In this document: one piece after another, positions 1-6,682 of the stretch
Numbering within the stretch: the first letter of the stretch is position 1
How the letters are laid out: every line of letters begins with the position of its first letter
From: an uncultured Lachnospiraceae bacterium
Lineage (GTDB): Bacteria > Bacillota > Clostridia > Lachnospirales > Lachnospiraceae
Assembly (NCBI GenBank): GCA_949076555.1
Contig: CARUOB010000021.1
Coordinates: forward strand, 27,557 to 42,996
Reading direction: 5' to 3'
Length of the DNA: 15,440 bases
Program-made: the position numbers and the translations under genes
Notes under the pieces: generated by a model
Database searches by the model: none
Told to the model about the DNA's origin: nothing
The model's input: the letters and a program-made list of their open reading frames with translations, nothing else

Positions 1-29
1 ATAAAAACCTTCTTCTGTTTTCTCGTCAT
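1..29 (-). CDS. N-terminal fragment of a gene leaving the window
   Basis: Only nine complete codons are inside the window (MTRKQKKVF...), reading leftwards from an ATG at 29-27. A GCAGGGGG stretch at 45-38 sits 8 nt upstream of the ATG and is a fair Shine-Dalgarno. A promoter-like pair lies further upstream at 96-68. A short basic start like this is seen in TetR-type regulators among many other families, but nine residues cannot identify the product. I call it a real start because the RBS, the promoter and the orientation agree, not because of homology. Confidence 0.5.
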
Positions 30-268
30 TTGTCTTTCCCCCTGCTTACTATTTTTCTTATATGAACATTCAAACATATATTCATTCGTTTGTCAATATT
101 GTTTTCCGTTCAAATTTTATTGTACCAAGCACGCGTCCTGTCTGTAACGCTTTCTGATTCCCGACTCCAACTATGTTATAAAATAAAACCAGAAATATCT
201 GTTAATGTTGAAACGATACCCCCTTTATTTTTATCACATTACACCTTACGGTTTCAGGCGATTTGCCG
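30..268. other. AT-rich intergenic region
   Basis: This gap separates the end of the CDF transporter gene (268) from the start of the partial gene (29), both on the minus strand. Apart from the promoter and operator candidate in its left third I see no open frame with a ribosome binding site. I also see no convincing intrinsic terminator behind the transporter gene, although one would be expected if the left gene has its own promoter. Confidence 0.4.
68..96 (-). promoter_or_regulatory. Candidate sigma-A promoter with overlapping inverted repeat
   Basis: On the minus strand a perfect -35 TTGACA (96-91) is followed after 17 nt by TTGAAT (73-68), four of six matches to TATAAT. The imperfect inverted repeat ATGAACAT (62-69) / ATATTCAT (78-85) overlaps the -10 and the spacer, as an operator would. 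It points at the partial gene at the left edge. The -10 is weak, so the call is tentative. Confidence 0.4.
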
Positions 269-1156
269 TCACACCTCCCCCGGATTCACATGCACCATGA
301 TATGCTTCACCTTGGGGAAATTTTTCTCAATGGAATCATGCACCTGCTCCGCCGTCTCGTGAGCCTTTTTAAGCGTCTCCTCCCCATCGGCGCGAATCTC
401 GATGTCCACATAAATTTTGTTGCCGAAAACCCGCGTCTGCAAAAGATCCACACCGAGCACGCCCTCCTGTGCCGCCGCACATTCCCGGAGCGCGTTTTCC
501 GTCTCCTCGTCGCACGCCTTGTCTACCATCTTATCCACCGCATCCATAAAAATCTCGTAAGATGCTTTGCCGATAAAGAAGCAGATTGCCAGACTGGCAA
601 CCGGATCAAGAATCGGAAACCCCATTCTCGCCCCGGCGATACCGATGAGCGCGCCAACGGACGAGAGCGCGTCAGAACGATGGTGCCATGCGTCCGCCAT
701 CAGTGCGCCGGAATCGATCCGTCTGGCATGGACCTTCGTGTACTGGTACATCGCCTCCTTCACGACAATGGATACAACGGCCGCCACCAGCGCGAGCATG
801 CCGGGCGCCGCCAGAGACGCAATGTCGCCGCCTGCCACCTTTTTGACCGCGGAATACCCGATTCCCAACCCCGTTGCCGCCAGAATGGTAGCCAGTACAA
901 TGGCCGCCACACACTCCAGCCGCTCGTGTCCGTAAGGATGGTTTCTGTCTGAATCCTTTCTTGAAATGCGGATGCCGATGATAACCACCACCGTGCTGAA
1001 CACATCCGAAGCCGAGTGAACCGCATCCGAGATCATCGCCCCCGAATGGGCAAGCACACCTGCCAGCAGCTTAAAAACCGTCAGAACCGCGTTTGCGATA
1101 ATGCTGACCGTGGACACGCGCATCGCAACCCGTTCAAATTCCTCTTCCTTTTTCAA
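269..1156 (-). CDS. Cation diffusion facilitator (CDF) family metal transporter
   Basis: Inner-membrane exporter of divalent metal ions, probably Zn2+, driven by proton antiport in this family. Counted from the longest open frame (start 1222), the membrane-2 signature reads HSGAMISDAVHSASD, giving the HxxxD pair H69/D73. The membrane-5 motif DAWHHRSDALSS gives H180/D184. This HxxxD plus HxxxD arrangement is that of zinc-type CDFs. The conserved HPYGHE loop (95-100) joins helices 2 and 3, and a cytoplasmic alpha/beta domain runs from about residue 235 to the end. The longest frame opens at TTG 1222 but has no RBS there. I prefer TTG at 1156, with AAGG 8 nt upstream, which gives 295 aa starting MKKEEEFERVAMRVS and matches the usual short N-terminus. 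Substrate is inferred from the motif only. It lies 3' of purB with no clear functional link. Confidence 0.88.
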   Translation of the reverse strand: MKKEEEFERVAMRVSTVSIIANAVLTVFKLLAGVLAHSGAMISDAVHSASDVFSTVVVIIGIRISRKDSDRNHPYGHERLECVAAIVLATILAATGLGIGYSAVKKVAGGDIASLAAPGMLALVAAVVSIVVKEAMYQYTKVHARRIDSGALMADAWHHRSDALSSVGALIGIAGARMGFPILDPVASLAICFFIGKASYEIFMDAVDKMVDKACDEETENALRECAAAQEGVLGVDLLQTRVFGNKIYVDIEIRADGEETLKKAHETAEQVHDSIEKNFPKVKHIMVHVNPGEV

Positions 1157-1256
1157 TCTCCACACCTTGCTTTCTGAAAATATGTTTCCTTCTAATCTAA
1201 CACATCCTCCTATTTCACGCAAGTTCTGTTTATTGTTTTTTCACAAATTAAATATC

Positions 1257-1290
1257 GGCAGTTCGTCCAGGCTAACCACAACGAACTGCC
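1257..1290. terminator. Hairpin between purB and the CDF gene
   Basis: A perfect 10-bp stem, GGCAGTTCGT (1257-1266) with ACGAACTGCC (1281-1290), encloses a 14-nt loop. It begins 25 nt beyond the purB stop on the minus strand. The sequence after it (GATATTTAATTTG) is AT-rich but not a clean U-tract, so termination may be weak or the stem may protect the mRNA 3' end. Confidence 0.5.
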
Positions 1291-1315
1291 ACTCTCTCCA
1301 CTGCCCTTTTATGAA

Positions 1316-2767
1316 CTAAACGCTGATTTCCGCCGTCACTCCCAGAAGCTCTTCATTCTCCTTAAGAATCGGATTCACGATCTCTTTTAAGAACTTCTCC
1401 ACCTGCAGCGGCGCACGGCCCACATAATTAGAAGGCTCCATCGTCTTTTGCAGATCTTCCAGACTCATGTTGAAGGCGGGATCTGCCGCGATCAGCTCCA
1501 GAAGATTGTTCTCCTTCCCTTCCTTTTTCACGTTGGCTCCGGCGATCATGGAAAGCTCCCTGATCTTCTCGTGCAACTCCTGTCTGTCGCCCCCGGCTTT
1601 GACGGCGTCCATCATAATATTTTCCGTCGCCATGAAAGGCAGCTCGCTCATCAGGCGCTTTGTGATCACTTTATCGTAGACCACCAGACCATCCACCACA
1701 TTCAGGCACAGATCCAGAATGCCGTCCACCGCCAAAAATGCCTCGGGGACAGACAGCCGCTTGTTCGCCGAGTCGTCCAGCGTCCGCTCAAACCACTGGA
1801 CCGCCGAGGTGATCGCCGGATTTAAGGCGTCCACCATCACAAACCGGGCGAGGGAGGCGATACGCTCGCTGCGCATGGGATTTCTCTTATAAGCCATGGC
1901 CGAGGAACCAATCTGGCTCTTCTCGAATGGCTCCTCCACCTCCTTTAAGTGCTGGAGCAAGCGGATGTCATTTGACATCTTGTGGGCGGAAGCCGCGATA
2001 CCCGCCAGAATGTTACACACTCTCGTGTCCACCTTGCGGGAGTAGGTCTGCCCGGACACGGGATAGCATTTCTCAAATCCCATCTTCTGCGCAATCATGG
2101 GATCAATCTTATCTATGGTCTCCTGATCGCCGTCAAAGAGTTCCTGAAAAGACGCCTGCGTGCCCGTGGTGCCCTTGGAGCCTAAAAGTTTCAGGCTTCC
2201 CAGCACATAATCCAAGTCTTCCAGATCGAGGCAGAACTCCTGCGCCCAGAGGGTCGCCCGCTTTCCGACGGTGGTAGGCTGCGCGGGCTGGAAGTGGGTA
2301 AACGCCAGCGTCGGCAGTTCCTTATACTCTTTTGCAAACTTGGCAAGCTCCGCAATCACGTTCACCAGTTTTTTCTTCACCAGAAAGAGCGCCTCACGCA
2401 TCACGATCATATCCGTGTTATCCCCCACATAGCAGGAGGTTGCCCCCAGATGGATGATGCCCGCCGCCTTGGGACACTGCTGTCCGTAAGCGTAGACATG
2501 GCTCATCACGTCGTGGCGCACTTCTTTCTCTCTGGCCTTTGCCACGTCGTAATTGATATCCTCCGCATGGCTTTTCAGCTCATCGATCTGCTCCTGCGTA
2601 ATCACAGATTTCCCGTTCTGTGAAAGCCCCAGCTCCATCTCCGTCTCCGCCAGCGCAATCCATAGCCGCCGCCACGTCCGAAACTTCATATCCGGGGAAA
2701 AAATATACTGCATCTCCTTACTCGCGTACCGCTCCGACAGGGGGCTTACATACTTATCTGTACTCAT
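1316..2767 (-). CDS. purB: Adenylosuccinate lyase
   Basis: Cytosolic enzyme of purine synthesis. It releases fumarate from SAICAR and from adenylosuccinate, and belongs to the fumarase/aspartase superfamily of homotetramers. The superfamily signature is clear at residues 287-301 (GSSAMAYKRNPMRSE), carrying the catalytic-loop serine and K294/N296. Family histidines appear as RHDVMSH (H85) and FTHFQPAQPTTVGKR (H158). The TSCYVGDNTD stretch at 110-119 is another conserved region. Length is 483 aa, normal for the clostridial type. The open frame reaches back to 2842, but I choose ATG 2767 because AAAGGA lies a few bases upstream and MSTDKYVSPLSERYASKEM matches the family start. No other pur gene is nearby and no riboswitch is visible in the leader. 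The upstream gap is instead filled with stem-loops. Confidence 0.97.
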   Translation of the reverse strand: MSTDKYVSPLSERYASKEMQYIFSPDMKFRTWRRLWIALAETEMELGLSQNGKSVITQEQIDELKSHAEDINYDVAKAREKEVRHDVMSHVYAYGQQCPKAAGIIHLGATSCYVGDNTDMIVMREALFLVKKKLVNVIAELAKFAKEYKELPTLAFTHFQPAQPTTVGKRATLWAQEFCLDLEDLDYVLGSLKLLGSKGTTGTQASFQELFDGDQETIDKIDPMIAQKMGFEKCYPVSGQTYSRKVDTRVCNILAGIAASAHKMSNDIRLLQHLKEVEEPFEKSQIGSSAMAYKRNPMRSERIASLARFVMVDALNPAITSAVQWFERTLDDSANKRLSVPEAFLAVDGILDLCLNVVDGLVVYDKVITKRLMSELPFMATENIMMDAVKAGGDRQELHEKIRELSMIAGANVKKEGKENNLLELIAADPAFNMSLEDLQKTMEPSNYVGRAPLQVEKFLKEIVNPILKENEELLGVTAEISV

Positions 2768-2844
2768 CGTTTTTTCCTTTCTACTCTTTTTATCGTGTAA
2801 TCTCGAAACCATTATCACTCTTGTGTTTCGCAATGATCTCATTA

Positions 2845-2980
2845 GATTGAAAAATCATGCTGATGCACTGATTTTTCAATCGGCAATTTGAGTCAGAGCC
2901 TCAAAATTGCCCTGATCGCAGATGAGAAATCGCCTGCGCGAATTTCTCATCGCGTGTCATCGCAGTAAACTGCTCTGACA
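2845..2980. repeat. Tandem array of four stem-loops
   Basis: Four inverted repeats lie back to back. (1) 2845-2857 with 2869-2881 is a perfect 13-bp stem, extended in the loop by TGC/GCA. (2) 2882-2892 with 2900-2911 has 11 pairs and one bulge. (3) 2921-2930 with 2942-2951 is 10 perfect bp, extended inward by CGC/GCG and outward by CGC 2917-2919 / GCG 2952-2954. (4) 2955-2959 with 2976-2980, plus GCAG 2962-2965 with CTGC 2970-2973. Together they fill most of the gap between the coiled-coil gene and purB. Stem 1, which contains A5 and T5 runs, could act as a terminator in either direction. The density resembles a REP/BIME-like dispersed element, which I cannot test from one window. Confidence 0.75.
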
Positions 2981-3007
2981 TCGAGGATTAGATTGTCCTA
3001 TCAATGG

Positions 3008-4189
3008 TCAGGAATTAAATTTCTGCTCGTATTCCTCCACCGTCTGCATAATTTCCTTCGCGTATTTCGGGTATTTCTCCGCCAGCGCCTTGATATCCCT
3101 CTGGGATGTGCCCGCCACCACTTCTCTGTTATAATCCATGCGCCGTCTCAAGGACTGTCTGCGGATAATCAGGTTGTGACGGATCTCAACCATCTCTTTG
3201 GCATCGAGAATTGCCTCCGTCTGATGGAGCCAGATAGCCGGATCTTGTACCTGATAGCATTTCAATATCTGCAAAAGCTCCTGCTCACAGTAATCCAAAT
3301 CCAGCTCCGCCCTGCGGAATTTCTCCCGCTCCTCCTTCTCGACCTTATAGTTGTCCCACATTTCGGTCAGCTCTTTTGCACTGTTGACGCCGTACTTCAT
3401 ATATAAATATTCGAGAAGATTGGTGTTATTCACATAGCGGATTTTCACCTTATTCTGCAGCAGAATGATTTTGTTAATGCCGGTCTCGACTCTCCGAAGT
3501 TCCTTTCTGGCATCCATATGCTTCACATAGATCAGCGTGATCGCCACCGCCGTCACACCGGCCGTAAGCAGATACCCAAGCTCCGTGTCCATTTCCAAAA
3601 AGAACTGCAGGAACAGAAGAAGCAGCACGCACAGCCCTAAGGCGGTCACACAGATGACGGCCATGCCTTTCGTGTCGGAAATTAGCCGCATGACCTCGCT
3701 CTTGCGGTAGAGGTAGGCGTGTTTCTCTCCTTCCAGGCGGCTTAAGTCTTTGCGGATCAACTCCTGATAGCTCTCCGCCTCGGTGATCTTTGTATAGGCC
3801 TCCTCCATCTCCTCTTCCATGCGCTCCACCATACGATACTTCTCGTCCGTGATCCGGTGGGGACGCCCCATAAAATCCGTCTTTCTCTCCTGCAGAAGAG
3901 ACACGCGCTTCGCGCAGTCTTTGAGCTGCTCGCTCTCCTCCGGCGGCAGCGCCTCGATCTCTTCCATATCTTTTAAGTAGGAGGTGACCATATTGTACTC
4001 GAAGTTTAGATTCTCTAACTCCTTCGTCGCATCCGCGATTTTCTCCAGACAGTTTTTTACATAATCGTTTCTCTGTTCCCTATTGTCAAAATCTATCTCC
4101 CGCGAGTACTCCTCCTCTTCCCATTCTTCCTCGTCGTAATCGTCATAGTCTCTGCGGAATCTGTCAAGAAGTCTTTTAAGAAAGCCCAT
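3008..4189 (-). CDS. Coiled-coil protein with a central two-helix membrane segment
   Basis: I recognise no named family. The 393-aa protein begins with a basic amphipathic stretch (MGFLKRLLDRFRRD), then a very acidic run at about 15-30, then a long charged helical region to about 170 rich in E, K and L with coiled-coil character. Two hydrophobic segments at about 176-198 and 204-222 are separated by a short acidic turn, forming a membrane hairpin. A second charged helical region (225-393) follows, so both coiled-coil arms should be on the same side, probably the cytoplasm. The open frame extends to 4264, but ATG 4189 is chosen because GGAGG sits 6 nt upstream. It is the last of four same-strand uncharacterised genes. 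I infer a membrane tether or scaffold role for the cluster. Confidence 0.8.
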   Translation of the reverse strand: MGFLKRLLDRFRRDYDDYDEEEWEEEEYSREIDFDNREQRNDYVKNCLEKIADATKELENLNFEYNMVTSYLKDMEEIEALPPEESEQLKDCAKRVSLLQERKTDFMGRPHRITDEKYRMVERMEEEMEEAYTKITEAESYQELIRKDLSRLEGEKHAYLYRKSEVMRLISDTKGMAVICVTALGLCVLLLLFLQFFLEMDTELGYLLTAGVTAVAITLIYVKHMDARKELRRVETGINKIILLQNKVKIRYVNNTNLLEYLYMKYGVNSAKELTEMWDNYKVEKEEREKFRRAELDLDYCEQELLQILKCYQVQDPAIWLHQTEAILDAKEMVEIRHNLIIRRQSLRRRMDYNREVVAGTSQRDIKALAEKYPKYAKEIMQTVEEYEQKFNS

Positions 4190-4211
4190 TTTTCTCCTCC
4201 ACGTTCTCTGT

Positions 4212-4242
4212 GTAACAGTCCAGCCTTCGGCTCTCCTGTTAC
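4212..4242. repeat. Hairpin in the leader of the coiled-coil gene
   Basis: GTAACAG (4212-4218) pairs with CTGTTAC (4236-4242). After a symmetric 3x3 internal loop, AGCC (4222-4225) pairs with GGCT (4229-4232) around a 3-nt loop. On the mRNA it ends about ten bases before the GGAGG ribosome binding site, so it could affect mRNA stability or translation. No U-tract follows it, so I do not call it a terminator. Confidence 0.65.
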
Positions 4243-4313
4243 GGAATCTGCACATTCCTGTCACTTTCAGAAAAAGACAGATTTCCTATTGGCCCAATTT
4301 ACATGTCCTTACA

Positions 4314-4336
4314 GACTTTGCAGCAACCGCAAAGTC
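4314..4336. repeat. Hairpin behind the TPR gene
   Basis: A perfect 8-bp stem, GACTTTGC (4314-4321) with GCAAAGTC (4329-4336), has a 7-nt loop. A possible outer helix is AGACAGA (4275-4281) with TCTGTCT (4350-4356), which would enclose the whole 3' region of the TPR gene. On the minus strand it is followed by TGTAAGG rather than a U-run. It is a candidate partial terminator or processing site between the TPR and coiled-coil genes. Confidence 0.5.
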
Positions 4337-4355
4337 CGAAACGGAACCTCTGTCT

Positions 4356-5216
4356 CTATCTCATGCTCCTGCGGTACCTTTCTTTAAGCCCCGCCGTCAG
4401 TTTACCGATCTCTTCATAATAAGGCGTGGAACTGCCAAGCGCGCCCGCACCCTCCTCCTTCATTACCTGATAGGTGACAAGCATCCGGTTTTCGTCCGTT
4501 CCCTCAAAGGAACCCTCCGCACGTTTCACCGTCCGCTCTACTTCCAGAGACAACTCATGATACTCGGGGTGCGCCGCGATATAATCAATATATACGCTCT
4601 CCTTCTGTCCCATACGCAGCGCGGCCAGATACATCTTAAGCCCCTCTCTTTTTCCGTCGGTTTCATATGATTTCATAAACCATTCGGCCGCCTGAGCGTA
4701 GAGAAACATGCCCGCACATGCGACTCCCATATTGTGATAGAGTTTCGCCAAAAGCAGCTTTTCATTCTCCGGCACCTCGCCCGCCAAACTCTGGTACTGC
4801 TGCAAAGCCGCCAGATACCGCTTTTCTCCGAGGAGATAATCCGCTTTCGCCTTCTGCCTCTCGTAAGGGCTTAAACCGTCGTTGCCCCGCACGATCTCCT
4901 CCGTCCTCTCGATCACGTCCGCCGGATAAATATTCACATATTCCAAAACCGCGCCCACATAAGCCGCCGTGGAACCGCGTCTGTTTAACAGCGCATCCAG
5001 CGTATGCGCCAGATCACTCAGACCGCACTCCTCCTCCAGCCATCTGACCATATCCCGCTGCATGATTTCCGCTTCCAATAGCTCCGCTCTGTCCACGAAG
5101 AGATAGCACAGCTCTTCCGCTGAATATAGGTTTACATAAAACCTTTCCATATAGTAAGGGGTTTCCGCTCTTCTTCCCGTCCCCAGAATCATATGACCGT
5201 CCATTTTCTCATTCAT
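4356..5216 (-). CDS. TPR-containing hypothetical protein
   Basis: A 286-aa soluble protein of unknown function. The first 110 residues are helical with a PYYMERFYVNLYSAEELCYL segment at 20-39. Residues about 120-200 read as two to three TPR-like helix pairs (ADYLLGEKRYLAALQQYQSL at 125-144, then LYHNMGVACAGMFLYAQAAE at 159-178 with the usual small and aromatic positions). The C-terminus is charged. No signal peptide or membrane segment is present. The start codon lies 10 nt after the stop of the 437-aa gene and a GAGGG touches it. M1, M5 (5204) or M9 could be the true start, and tight spacing suggests translational coupling. The link to the preceding gene suggests an adaptor for the Hsp70-like protein, which is inference. 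Confidence 0.82.
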   Translation of the reverse strand: MNEKMDGHMILGTGRRAETPYYMERFYVNLYSAEELCYLFVDRAELLEAEIMQRDMVRWLEEECGLSDLAHTLDALLNRRGSTAAYVGAVLEYVNIYPADVIERTEEIVRGNDGLSPYERQKAKADYLLGEKRYLAALQQYQSLAGEVPENEKLLLAKLYHNMGVACAGMFLYAQAAEWFMKSYETDGKREGLKMYLAALRMGQKESVYIDYIAAHPEYHELSLEVERTVKRAEGSFEGTDENRMLVTYQVMKEEGAGALGSSTPYYEEIGKLTAGLKERYRRSMR

Positions 5217-5226
5217 CCCTCATCGC

Positions 5227-6540
5227 TTATGAAATCTGAAACGATTCCTCCCACTTCTGTCCTGTGGCGGGAAAAAACTCGCCAAGCCCCAGATCCGTCA
5301 CCGACACATGTACCGTGTTCGCGGAAGCCATCGCCACATCCAGCGCAAATCTGGTAAAGGGAGCCTTCGTCTCTCTCGCCCCCGTAAGGGAAATCGTCTT
5401 CGTCAGCGGATTCTTCCCGTTCAGCGGCGTGACCACAAAGGAAACTTCCCTCTCCTTCCCCAGAAAAATTTCACAGGACTTATGCAGTTCGTACCAGTTC
5501 TCCCCCGCATCCAGAAGGGCGTAGTAAGATTCCTTTCCCTGCCGCAGCACCCGCATACCGATGTTGGCCTTGAGCTTATCTTCCCCCAGAAAGATATGGG
5601 TCTTACCCGCCTCAGAGGGGTCAAATTTTTCCAAAAGGCTGTAGACCGCCCCCCTGCTGTACAGATTATTCCCCTGAAACACGCGCCTGTTGCGGCAGAG
5701 AAACTGCAGCGATTTTTTATGCCACTCCTCCCTGAAACCGTCCCCCAGAAGATAGGCCGAAGAAACGATCCGCCCCTCGCAGAGCTTCTCTAAAATCCCC
5801 AGAAACCGCTCGTCCGCCACCCGGAAAGCATCCGCCTTGACGTTTTCCTCCTCATTCTCCTCAGGCACCACAACGGTTTCGTACCCGGCCTCCTCGATCA
5901 GCGCCACGATGGGCGTGGTTCTCTTGTTGCACTCCATGCGGTATGTCCTTAAATATCTGCCGTCATGCTCGCAGACCACCACCTGATACGCCCAAAGTTC
6001 CGAGGGCTGGTACAACACAAAGGAGTAAAGGCTCTCCGTATGGCTCTGAAAGTAAATATGCTCCGTCTTTACCCGAAGATTTGCCGCCACCTGTAAAAGA
6101 ACCTCCACCATGCGGTCATCCATCTTATCCACGGTAAACAGTATGGCGCCGATGTGCTCCACCGGAACAATGAAACTCATAAGCCCCAGACTCTTTCTGA
6201 CAAAGAGCGTCAAAAGCGCCACCGGGTCATAGGTCTTCCCGTCCAGTTCGACCTCCGTCCCCTTTTTGGCAAGGGACAAAATATCCTCCAACGGACACAT
6301 ATCCTCCTCATCGGCGCTCTTGACCGCTTCCTTGCCGTAAAGCCACTGGTTTGTCCCTTTTCGTTTACATAATATGAAGGGGATATTATACTGCTTCGTC
6401 CCCACCACGGGCGCAACCGTCTCCACATCGCTCTCGCCAAAGAGGCAATAGCTGATCTGGGCATACCTCTCACCCAGATCATACCCCACAAACACACTGC
6501 CCTTATGCGGTTTGCCATCTTCTTTCGTACCTAAAAACAT
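5227..6540 (-). CDS. Hsp70/actin-fold-like protein (DUF5716-type)
   Basis: I recall this family as DUF5716, found next to DUF5717 in Lachnospiraceae, with no assigned function. The layout follows the Hsp70/actin (ASKHA) ATPase fold. A phosphate-1-like strand-turn FVGYDLGERYAQISY is at 17-31. NIPFILCKRKGTNQWLYGKEA (52-72) matches the Hsp70 stretch that precedes 'vGeaA'. A helix VALLTLFVRKSLGL is at 107-120. An adenosine-motif-like region SAYLLGDGFREEW (261-273) is followed by GNNLYSRGAVYSLL (290-303), the counterpart of 'GAA..A'. The C-terminal 110 residues look like a beta-rich domain. The phosphate-2 position (about 187-202, VVCEHDGRYLRT) lacks the usual DxGGGT, so ATP hydrolysis may be lost. 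RBS GGGGAG lies just upstream of ATG 6540. The fold call is my inference from motif order. Confidence 0.78.
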   Translation of the reverse strand: MFLGTKEDGKPHKGSVFVGYDLGERYAQISYCLFGESDVETVAPVVGTKQYNIPFILCKRKGTNQWLYGKEAVKSADEEDMCPLEDILSLAKKGTEVELDGKTYDPVALLTLFVRKSLGLMSFIVPVEHIGAILFTVDKMDDRMVEVLLQVAANLRVKTEHIYFQSHTESLYSFVLYQPSELWAYQVVVCEHDGRYLRTYRMECNKRTTPIVALIEEAGYETVVVPEENEEENVKADAFRVADERFLGILEKLCEGRIVSSAYLLGDGFREEWHKKSLQFLCRNRRVFQGNNLYSRGAVYSLLEKFDPSEAGKTHIFLGEDKLKANIGMRVLRQGKESYYALLDAGENWYELHKSCEIFLGKEREVSFVVTPLNGKNPLTKTISLTGARETKAPFTRFALDVAMASANTVHVSVTDLGLGEFFPATGQKWEESFQIS

Positions 6541-6558
6541 ACTACTCCCCTACCCTTC

Positions 6559-6612
6559 GGAGAATGCCCTTTGGAAAATGCCCTTTGGAGAATGCCCTTT
6601 AGGGCATTCTCC
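6559..6612. repeat. Three 14-bp tandem repeats plus one inverted copy
   Basis: GGAGAATGCCCTTT occurs at 6559-6572 and 6587-6600, with a one-base variant (GGAAAATGCCCTTT) at 6573-6586. The inverse AGGGCATTCTCC follows directly at 6601-6612. The third copy and the inverted copy form an 11-bp stem with a TTTA loop, and the other two copies can compete for the same partner. In the mRNA the block lies just upstream of the ribosome binding site of the 437-aa gene. Copy number could vary by slippage. Confidence 0.85.
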
Positions 6613-6613
6613 C

Positions 6614-6680
6614 GCGCAAGATTTAGTACTTCCTGATGTCCCGTCCAATGGCGGGACATCTTTGGAAGTACTTCTTGCGC
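6614..6680. repeat. Long imperfect palindrome between the two largest cluster genes
   Basis: Nested arms cover 67 nt. GCGCAAG (6614-6620) pairs with CTTGCGC (6674-6680). AGTACTTCC (6625-6633) pairs with GGAAGTACT (6664-6672). GATGTCCCG (6635-6643) pairs with CGGGACATC (6652-6660). The apex is CC/GG around AAT, for about 27 pairs in total. It starts two bases beyond the TAA of the 1183-aa gene. There is no U-tract, so it is more likely an mRNA-stabilising or processing structure, or a mobile palindrome relic, than an intrinsic terminator. Confidence 0.8.
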
Positions 6681-6682
6681 TG

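Noticed and set aside
263..952. 229-codon plus-strand frame opposite the CDF transporter
   Set aside because: The opposite strand carries clear CDF motifs. This frame has a shadow-like Arg/His-rich composition and no RBS.
1157..1256. Metal-sensing riboswitch in the CDF gene leader
   Set aside because: The leader is short and I could not find the paired elements of a known metal riboswitch. The only strong stem belongs to the purB 3' end.
2768..2842. Longer purB start (508 aa)
   Set aside because: The extra 25 residues do not match the family, and a good RBS precedes the ATG at 2767.
4190..4264. Longer start for the coiled-coil protein
   Set aside because: It would run through the leader hairpin and lacks an RBS. 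ATG 4189 has GGAGG at ideal spacing.
6559..6612. Possible CRISPR array
   Set aside because: The 14-bp units are directly adjacent with no unique spacers, too short, and there are no cas genes.
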